Made by a program: the position numbers and the translations under genes. The notes under the pieces were generated by a model. The model was not told the origin of the DNA. It saw only the letters and a list, made by a program, of their open reading frames with translations, and ran no database searches. A stretch of DNA of 15,935 nucleotides from Symbiodinium natans (lineage: Eukaryota > Sar > Dinophyceae > Suessiales > Symbiodiniaceae): contig CAJNDS010002465.1 of NCBI GenBank assembly GCA_905221605.1, forward strand, positions 394,001 through 409,935, read 5' to 3'. Positions 8,220 through 13,522 of the stretch are shown here, piece after piece; the first letter of the stretch is position 1, and every line of letters begins with the position of its first letter.

Positions 8220-8273
8220 CCTCAACTCTGATGGAGCCCCTGCCTCACTGAAGTAGTGTTGGCCTTCCATCAT
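8220..8273 (-). CDS. Candidate exon beginning Met-Met
   Basis: The open reading MMEGQHYFSEAGAPSELR ends before GTCCTAG. An internal ACTTCAG could be an acceptor, in which case only the second half is exon. If the first ATG is a true start, this would mark the 5' end of a separate gene, but there is no independent support for that. Confidence 0.25.
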
Positions 8274-8431
8274 CCGGAGTATAGGGTTTCAGGCCCCTAA
8301 AACCCTAAACTAAACAACACAAGGGGTACCACCATGAACCCTAAATCTTGGGCCCTAAACTAACTCAAACCTAAACAGGGAGGATTCAGGATCTATTCGG
8401 ACTACTATGCCTTCAGCCACAGAACTTCAAC

Positions 8432-8486
8432 CTAAGTCCTTCGAGGCAATGTGAGGATGGCATTCTTTGAAGGCTGTTCTTTTAAA
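8432..8486 (-). CDS. Candidate internal exon
   Basis: It lies between ATTCCAG and GTTGAAG and is open for 18 codons, reading RTAFKECHPHIASKDL. It enters in phase 0 and leaves in phase 1. It is a unique island outside the telomere-like blocks. No family recognised. Confidence 0.33.
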
Positions 8487-8523
8487 CTGGAATCTAGGGT
8501 TCAGGGGTCTGGGTTCAGGGCAA

Positions 8524-8594
8524 ACCCTAAACCCTAAACCCTAAACCCTAAACCCTAAACCCTAAACCCTTAACCCTTAACCCTTAACCCTAAC
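8524..8594 (-). repeat. CCCTAAA array passing into CCCTTAA
   Basis: Seven units then three CCCTTAA variants; it meets the donor of the 8595-8689 exon (GTTAGGG on the minus strand). Confidence 0.87.
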
Positions 8595-8689
8595 CTTAGG
8601 GTTTTGGGGGTGCTTGACGTGTAGTTGGTGACGACGACGTCGAGCACCCAGTCGGCCCCGAGTGTCCTTGTGACAAGATTGACATCCGC
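8595..8689 (-). CDS. Internal exon, phase 0 in, 2 out
   Basis: After GAGCAG, 95 bases stay open and read NLVTRTLGADWVLDVVVTNY, with a run of GTC/GAC/CTC codons (strong codon-3 G/C). The end is placed at CTAAG before GTTAGGG, where telomere-like DNA begins. An earlier GT in ACACGTCAAG is an alternative donor. Product unknown. It enters in phase 0, like the exit of the 9413-9490 exon upstream. Confidence 0.45.
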
Positions 8690-8767
8690 CTGCTCAAGAG
8701 GGTGCCGACTTTTTGTTGGGGACTGAGGGATTCAGGATTGAGCGTGCAAGACTGGGGGTTCAGGACG

Positions 8768-8852
8768 ACCCTAAACCCTCAACCCTCACCCTAAACCCTA
8801 AACCCTAAACCCTAAACCCGAAACCCTAAACCCTCAACGCCAAACCCTGAAC
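8768..8852 (-). repeat. CCCTAAA array with CTC variants
   Basis: Regular units at 8789-8820 flanked by CCCTCAA and CCCGAAA variants. Confidence 0.8.
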
Positions 8853-8854
8853 CC

Positions 8855-8935
8855 TAAAGCTTCGAAAGCTCGAAGTGCCCTGAGCCCCACAGGAAGACCT
8901 CCAACCTCCTTTAAAGGCCATAACGACCAGAACCC
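8855..8935 (-). CDS. Possible exon
   Basis: The minus strand is open with LVVMAFKGGWRSSCGAQ in a unique island between CCCTAAA blocks. No clean splice pair was found, so the limits are approximate. Low confidence. Confidence 0.18.
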
Positions 8936-9130
8936 CGAAACCCAAAACCCTAATTCCTCAATCCTAAATCCTAAACCCTAGTTCTACTTTAGGGGTTTAG
9001 GGGGTGTAGGGTTTAGGGTTGAAGGTTTATGGGTTAGGGGTCTCAGTTGTGCAGGAGAACCTTTGCATGCCAAGGGGATTACATGTAAGCCCCAAGAAGC
9101 TGAAGGTTACCCATACACCCCAAGCCCTGC

Positions 9131-9285
9131 ACCATAAACACGAAATCCCAAGCCCTGCGCCCTAAACCCCTAAACCATAAACAATGCATCCTAAGCCCAA
9201 AACCTAAACCCCTAAACCATAAACACTACATCCTAAGCCCTAAACCCTAAGCCCCTAAACCATAAACACGAAATCCTAAGCCCTA
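9131..9285 (-). repeat. 43-base minisatellite, 4 copies
   Basis: ACCATAAACA recurs at 9131, 9174, 9216 and 9259 (period 42-43). The rest of each unit is telomere-like (CCTAAGCCC, CCTAAACCCC). The last copy is broken by the family-2 element. Confidence 0.82.
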
Positions 9286-9398
9286 CTTGGTAGCCCAGTA
9301 ACAACCATCTAGAATAAGGGTACCCTTTTTAAACTTGGTTACTTTTATAAGGGAACCCAGAACCAAAAAAAGGTAAGGGGTACCACTGGGCTACCAAG
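9286..9398. mobile_element. Family-2 element, copy 2, with CCTA target duplication
   Basis: A 113-base element with perfect 14-base terminal repeats CTTGGTAGCCCAGT / ACTGGGCTACCAAG. Inner arms (GGTACCCTTTTT against AAAGGTAAGGGGTACC) also pair. CCTA is duplicated at 9282-9285 and 9399-9402. It lies inside the fourth unit of a 43-base minisatellite. Confidence 0.82.
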
Positions 9399-9412
9399 CC
9401 TAAACCCTAAAC

Positions 9413-9490
9413 CTGCCAGACTCTTGCCTCAGCCACGGTCTGCCCCTTGCTGCTGGACGTGCTGGCATGCTCCCACTCGTTGCCCAGTGC
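9413..9490 (-). CDS. Internal exon, 26 codons, phase 0/0
   Basis: This is one of the clearest single exons. The acceptor ACGTAG is itself an in-frame stop, so the open frame begins exactly there. The exon reads through EWEHASTSSSKGQTVAEA with strong codon-3 G/C and ends CAG directly before GTTTAGGG. A family-2 element lies in the following intron, 14 bases beyond the exon end. It is Ser/Thr-rich, with no family recognised. Confidence 0.5.
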
Positions 9491-9509
9491 CTACGTCGGA
9501 TTTGCTAGG

Positions 9510-9725
9510 GTTTGGGTTTAGGGTTTAGGGCTTAGGGTTGATATGGCTTCGGGGTATAGAGGGTTTATAGGTTTCATGTAGGGTTTATGGGGCTTAGGGC
9601 CCGGGCCTGCAATACAGCTGAAAAAGCCCTTAACGAAACCCCACCGGTGGCTCCAGTTACCGAGACCCTGGGTTAGGGTTTTAGGGTTTGTGGTTTGCAG
9701 CTTAGGGTTTAGGCTTTAGGGCTCC
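9510..9725 (+). repeat. Scattered TTTAGGG patches
   Basis: Short arrays at 9510-9540 and 9673-9722 with drifted units between; no exon seen. Confidence 0.65.
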
Positions 9726-9825
9726 TGATCAGCCCTGAAAGTCTAATCCAGCCATGACGCCCTTAGGGTGCAGGGTGCAGGGGTAAGGGCGGCTATACGG
9801 GGGTTCCGAAAACGAACGGGGGTAC

Positions 9826-9965
9826 CCTTTTGGTGATTCCGATAATAACCCTACTTTGGAGTAGACCATGGAAAATATACTTTTGGGGTTTAAGTAGCTT
9901 TTCATACCAACCCTGAACCAAAAAAATAAAGTATAGTACTCCAAAACCCAGATATAATTCTGGCA
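9826..9965 (-). CDS. Exon pair flanking family-3 introner copy 1
   Basis: Upstream bases to 9948 read MPELYLG in one open frame and end CTGG before GTTTTGG. Downstream the segment from 9850 reads LLSESPKG in the same phase once the element is removed, then stays open or is cut at GTACCC (9825). The element 9851-9947 would then be exactly a 97-base GT-AG intron. The exon pieces are short and unconfirmed; the positional fit is the main evidence. Confidence 0.35.
9851..9951 (-). mobile_element. Family-3 inverted-repeat element, copy 1
   Basis: It runs from CTACTTTGGAGTAGACC to AGTACTCCAAAACCCAG. The terminal pair TTTGGAGTA / TACTCCAAA is perfect, and the inner arms (ATATACTTTT against AAAGTATAG) pair. 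On the minus strand its ends supply GTTTTGG and AAAGTAG, that is GT and AG. Confidence 0.75.
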
Positions 9966-10049
9966 TTTTGGGGTATCTTAAGGGTCATGCTCGTAAAAGG
10001 AAAAGCCCATGCAATTTTGGAACTTGGCGCTGGCCCGGACAGGTTTAGG

Positions 10050-10095
10050 CTGTAGGGTTGAGGGTTCAGGGTTTAAGGTTTAGGGTTTAGTATAG
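10050..10095 (+). repeat. Degenerate TTTAGGG block
   Basis: About six drifted units in the intron-like stretch between the 10215-10238 and 9826-9965 candidates. Confidence 0.7.
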
Positions 10096-10214
10096 GGCAC
10101 CCTCTGTCATGCGAATTGGGGTTAAGGGTTTGAGATTCGGCAAGTGCCACTGCGATCAGTTGCCTCAGGGCTTAGGGCTTAGGATTCTCCAAGTTATGGG
10201 CCTTTTTGGTGTAC

Positions 10215-10238
10215 CTATATACGAGGCTCTGGGTCATG
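10215..10238 (-). CDS. Candidate 24-base micro-exon
   Basis: The segment sits between a pyrimidine-rich tract ending TTCCAG and a donor GTACACC and reads MTQSLVY in the open frame. The surrounding minus-strand frame is open more widely (about 10160-10290), so the exon may be longer. A short open segment near 10135-10165 (ATDRSGTCRI) after CTGAG could be the next exon. Confidence 0.25.
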   Translation of the reverse strand, partial: HDPEPRI

Positions 10239-10289
10239 CTGGAATCCCCAAAAAGAGCAGAAACTGGGAACCTCCGCTCACTCCAAACC

Positions 10290-10670
10290 TGACACCTCAA
10301 AGCCCCAAAACAAAGCCTAAACCCCCAACCTGAAACCCTGAACCCAGAACCTGAACCCCAAAAAATGCTAGACTATAACGCCGCAAAACCCAAACACACC
10401 CCACCCCCTCTCACATACCTTACCTGTGCCCTAATAAAGATGCCTCTACGAAACCCTAAACCCCTAACCCCTAAACCCTAACCCCCAAGTCAAGCTTTTG
10501 GGGCCCCCGGCCCCTCGCTGAAGCGTCTCTGGGATGAGAGTCAGGTCCTGGGTTGAGGGGTTTTGGGAATGGGGTTCCTGGATTTTGGAATTGGGGTCTG
10601 GGGGTTTCGGGTTTAGGGTTTAGGGTTTAGGGTTGGGGCTTAGGGTTTAGGGGGCTTAGGGCTTAGGGCT
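10290..10670. other. Degenerate telomere-like stretch without clear gene
   Basis: C-rich drifted words (10300-10500) are followed by TTTAGGG units at 10608-10670. A GGGCCCCCGGCCCC patch lies near 10501. No exon is proposed. Confidence 0.5.
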
Positions 10671-10689
10671 TGGATGAAAAACGATCAAG

Positions 10690-10757
10690 CAGTGCAACAA
10701 CCAGGAGACGCCTGGTCTCAGCTCTGTTGCAAGGAGCCTCAACATCGCCCTTTCGAA
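10690..10757 (-). CDS. Possible exon
   Basis: The minus strand is open with RAMLRLLATELRPGVSWLLH after an AAAG that could be an acceptor. A GTTTTTC just downstream could be the donor. The plus strand also has an open frame across 10670-10936, but that frame runs through telomere-like repeat and has poorer codon-3 G/C. Strand is therefore not settled. Confidence 0.22.
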
Positions 10758-11099
10758 TCGGGTTTAGGGTTGAGGGTTTAGGGTTCAGGGTTTTAGGGTT
10801 GGAGGATCGGGGCACCGTAGCAAAGTGGATGTTAAGTATAGGCTATGAAGTCGAAGAATCCGAAATCGAGTCCTTTTCTTTGGGTATTTATTTGTGCCCT
10901 AAACCCGAAGCCCTACTGCCTACCGCCCTCTACTAAGATCCCTCCCCCAAACGTCTGACCTTCAATAAAAATGCCACAGGCCTGCACGAAGGTGGGCCGT
11001 CCCTTGAGGTGCAGTGCTTCCAATGTCAACTTTCCTTCCCTAAACCTAAAACTACGAATTAGGCACCAAAACAGTCTCCTTCCCTCGATGCCCCCGCCA

Positions 11100-11101
<2 letters not shown>

Positions 11102-11135
<34 letters not shown>

Positions 11136-11172
11136 CTCGCTCGCTCTCTCTCTCTCGCTCTCTGCCTCTCTG

Positions 11173-11210
<38 letters not shown>
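11102..11210 (+). repeat. (CT)n microsatellite
   Basis: An interrupted CT tract of about 109 bases. It creates spurious Leu/Ser and Arg/Glu repeat open frames on the two strands. Confidence 0.95.
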
Positions 11211-11211
<1 letters not shown>

Positions 11212-11321
11212 GTCTCTTCTGGGAGCCCGTGCCGCGAAGTAGAATGTGTCCTGACATAGGGTGTATATAGTGTTTGGGGTGCCTAGGGTGCTCGGGGTGC
11301 CTAGGGTTGAGCTATTTTGTA

Positions 11322-11372
11322 TAAATATACATATATATATATATATGTGTATATATATATTATATAATATTG
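11322..11372. repeat. (AT)n microsatellite
   Basis: A TATATA tract interrupted by GTGT. Confidence 0.9.
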
Positions 11373-11401
11373 AAATTATGACTGCATTATATAAGACTAC
11401 A

Positions 11402-11500
11402 TCAATAGCTGCAAAGCTTTGGGCGAGGAAAGATTTGCATGAACCAGTCCTGCGAAGTGTCCCAGAGCCCCAAAAGGCCCGCGAAAACCGCAGGCAAAAC
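11402..11500 (-). CDS. Possible exon, frame undecided
   Basis: The minus strand has two overlapping open readings here, one with LGLWDTSQDWFMQIF and one with GTLRRTGSCKSFLAQSFAAI. An internal TTCGCAG could be an acceptor. The neighbouring (AT)n tract and CCCCAAA array are clearly non-coding. Only the island is proposed as exon material. Confidence 0.2.
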   Translation of the reverse strand, partial: VLPAVFAGLLGLWDTSQDWFMQIFPRPKLCSY

Positions 11501-11545
11501 ACCAAAAAAACACTCAAACGCACGACGAAAATCAATCCAAACTAC

Positions 11546-11612
11546 CCCAAACCCCTCAAACCTCAAACCCCAAACCCCAAACCCCAAACCCCAAACCGCA
11601 AACCTCAAACCC
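11546..11612 (-). repeat. CCCCAAA array
   Basis: Consecutive CCCCAAA-type units (TTTGGGG on the other strand) with CCTCAAA at the edges. Confidence 0.88.
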
Positions 11613-11721
11613 CGGAAATGTCCTCGCAAGGCGCTCCACGCCGGCCTCGCGGCGTGTTTTTCAAGCAAGCCGAGCCGGTTTAGGGGTTCAAGGGGCTACA
11701 ATGTCTAGGCTTTGGGGGTTT

Positions 11722-11815
11722 AATTAGAGTTTCAGGGTTTCAGGGTTTAATTCGAATTTCAGGGTTTCAGGGTTTAACTAGGGTTTTAGGGTTTAATTAG
11801 GGTTTGTGGGGTTCA
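11722..11815 (+). repeat. 27-base higher-order telomere-like repeat
   Basis: Two 27-base units (11722-11748, 11749-11775), each an AATT-type start followed by TTTCAGGGTTTCAGGGTTT, then shortened units of 19 and 11 bases. Confidence 0.8.
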
Positions 11816-11929
11816 TAAAGGGAAAAAGCGGTTTCAGGGCGTATGCTCTCTTTCTTTGAAGGATCACCAAACGCAGAAAACATCAGAGCCCATGAACGTC
11901 TGCAGCAATAAACCCTCCCTCGCTTAACC

Positions 11930-12030
11930 CCTAAGCCCCAAACCCCAAACCCTAAACCCCAAACCCTTAACCCTAAGCCCTAACCCCCAAACCCTAAACC
12001 CTAAACTCCAAACCCCAAACCCTAAACGGC
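11930..12030 (-). repeat. Mixed CCCCAAA / CCCTAAA array
   Basis: Alternating variants, downstream in the transcript of the 12031-12093 exon. Confidence 0.85.
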
Positions 12031-12093
12031 CTCCCAGGCTGTCCGTCCACTTCGCCAAAGAGGGCCGAGCACTGATCACGACGTTCCGGAAGC
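12031..12093 (-). CDS. Candidate exon in a GC-rich island
   Basis: A 63-base island between telomere-like blocks follows CGCAAG and ends before GC (GCCGTTTAGGG). Two minus frames are open: NVVISARPSLAKWTDSLGG (higher codon-3 G/C) and LPERRDQCSALFGEVDGQPG. Phase from neighbouring exons was not resolved, so the frame is undecided. Product unknown. Confidence 0.32.
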
Positions 12094-12104
12094 CTTGCGC
12101 GAAT

Positions 12105-12188
12105 AGGGTTTAGGGTTTATTGTTTAGGGTTAGGGTTTAGGGTTTAGGGTTTGGGGTTTAGGGTTTGGGGTTTGAGGTTTAGGGTTTG
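12105..12188 (+). repeat. TTTAGGG array with TTTGGGG variants
   Basis: About eleven units. It is inverted relative to the array on the other side of the 12031-12093 island. Confidence 0.87.
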
Positions 12189-12189
12189 A

Positions 12190-12580
12190 AGTGACTTAGT
12201 GGGTAGGTACAACGTAGAGTTGTAAGTACCCTGAAAAGGACCTTGGCTGGGGATAGATCACCTACTTAGCAACCCTACTTAACGGCCACTTATTACGTCC
12301 CCCGATCCTCCAAGTAGGGTTCAGGAGTTTAGCGGGGGTTAGCGTTAGATAGGAGCGTCCATGCTTCTGACAGTATTTTCGGGTACTTCAGGGCTGTAAC
12401 GAGGGCGGCCAAGGTTTTCCTAAACTTACGAAATAATACCTACCTAGGTGAGTCCTAGGGACCTGAGAACGGGGAGTTGAATCCCAAAAGGCCCCCCTAC
12501 CAAAACAAAGCCCCTTTGCACACCCGTCCCTTCCTCACCGGATTCTTACGAGACGCCTTGGCGTCTCCGCCCTAATATGC
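12190..12580. other. Unique stretch with weak inverted repeats
   Basis: GGTACAAC and GTTGTAAGTACC (near 12205-12230) pair roughly. A short hairpin with arms GAGACGCC / GGCGTCTC lies at 12550-12567. An 18-base ASRKNP reading between CCAAG and GTGAGG on the minus strand could be a micro-exon (about 12537-12554). Confidence 0.25.
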
Positions 12581-12656
12581 CCTAATCCCTAAATCCTAAA
12601 CCCCAATTCCTAAACCCTAAACCTTAAACCCTCACCCTATAAGCCCCACACCTCGC

Positions 12657-12897
12657 CTGCCATCCGCATGCTCGGCACATAGACGCGCATCCTTACTTGG
12701 AGGTTCATGGTACTCGTTAACCAACTATCGCTGTACTTATCACTGGACTTACAACCATATTAGGGCACACAAGCGGCTTATAAGTGGGTTATAAGTACCC
12801 CTAAACCCTAAACCCTAAACCCTAAACCCTAAACCCTAAACCCTAAACTGCTTAATAAGTACCATGAACCTCCAATGTGCAGGACTCAGAGGTTGCT
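12657..12897 (-). CDS. Two exons split by an introner
   Basis: Exon 12897-12870 (QPLSPAHW) and exon 12695-12657 (KDARLCAEHADG) flank an inverted-repeat element. With donor GTTCATGG and acceptor CTCCAAG, both inside the element's terminal repeats, the phases agree (2 into 2). The second exon is followed by GC (GCGAGG), a donor type also used elsewhere in this window. These exons probably belong to the same minus-strand gene series; phase to more distant exons was not resolved. Product unknown. Confidence 0.42.
12696..12875 (-). mobile_element. Family-1 element, copy 2, carrying telomere-like insert
   Basis: Its terminal repeats are an 18-base perfect pair, TTGGAGGTTCATGGTACT (12697-12714) and its complement (12858-12875). 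The interior matches copy 1 (ACCAACTATC, TTAGGGCAC, GGCTTATAAGTG). In the right arm the expected sequence is replaced by about seven CCCTAAA units (12798-12848). It also sits at a proposed intron position. Confidence 0.8.
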
Positions 12898-12939
12898 CTT
12901 TCGGGGGTTGGAGGGGGTAAACCCTAAACCCTGGGTGGG

Positions 12940-13080
12940 TTTAGGGTTTAGGGTTAAGGGTTTAGGGTTCAGGGTTTAGGGTTTAGGGTTTAGGGTTTAG
13001 GGTTTAGGGTTTAGGGTTTAGGGTTTAGGGCTAAGGGTTTAGGGTTTAGGGTTTAGGGGGTTAGGGGGGTTAGGGGGTTA
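12940..13080 (+). repeat. TTTAGGG array, about 18 units
   Basis: Near-perfect TTTAGGG units grading through TTAGGGGG into the 8-base array that follows. Confidence 0.92.
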
Positions 13081-13160
13081 AGGGGTTAAGGGGTTAAGGG
13101 GTTAAGGGGTTAAGGGGTTAAGGGGTTAAGGGGTTAAGGGGTTAAGGGGTTAAGGGGTTA
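13081..13160 (+). repeat. GGGGTTAA array, 10 exact 8-base units
   Basis: Exactly ten AGGGGTTA-phase units without a mismatch, between TTAGGGGG and TTTAGGG. The period changes from 7 to 8. Confidence 0.95.
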
Positions 13161-13395
13161 GGGTTTAGGGCTTAGGGTCTTACATCCCAAAGCCTGAATC
13201 CTCAGCACCCCGGAGCCCGCACCCCCGCAAAAACCTGAAGCCCGGCAGCCCCCATGCCGTAAACTTCGCCTGAACCCTGACCTCTAAACTCTGAAAGCCC
13301 GAACCCTACATTAAGAAGCCCTACATACACCCTGAAACCCTAAATCCCTGAAACCTAAACCCTGCAACCACAAGACCTGAAACCACTGAAGCCCA

Positions 13396-13505
13396 CTAAA
13401 CCCTAAACCCTAAACTCCAAACCCTAAACCCTAAACCCTAAACCCTAAACTCCAAACCCTAAACCCTAAACCCTAAACCCTAAACCCTAAACCCTGAACC
13501 CTCAA
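13396..13505 (-). repeat. CCCTAAA array with CTCCAAA variants
   Basis: About fifteen units with two CTCCAAA interruptions; it follows the 13523-13600 exon in the transcript. Confidence 0.9.
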
Positions 13506-13522
13506 CAGCCCTAAGGCCTAAG

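Noticed and set aside
9131-9285. CRISPR-like array
   Set aside because: Unit period of 43 with nearly identical, telomere-like spacers; this is a minisatellite, with no cas genes.
9340-9365. tRNA B-box-like signal (GGTTCTGGGTTCC on the minus strand)
   Set aside because: No cloverleaf or A-box at proper spacing; it is the shared core of the inverted-repeat elements.
10670-10936. 88-codon plus-strand open frame
   Set aside because: It runs through a TTTAGGG block (RVEGLGFRVLG); the opposite strand gives a more coding-like reading in part. Not excluded, but not called.
11059-11535. 158-codon minus-strand open frame, the longest in the window
   Set aside because: Its C-terminal third is Arg/Glu repeat from the (CT)n tract and the middle is (AT)n translation; only the start may overlap an exon.
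12550-12567. Hairpin GAGACGCC-TT-GGCGTCTC as terminator or binding site
   Set aside because: Short, single copy, no T-run and a eukaryotic context; no function can be assigned.
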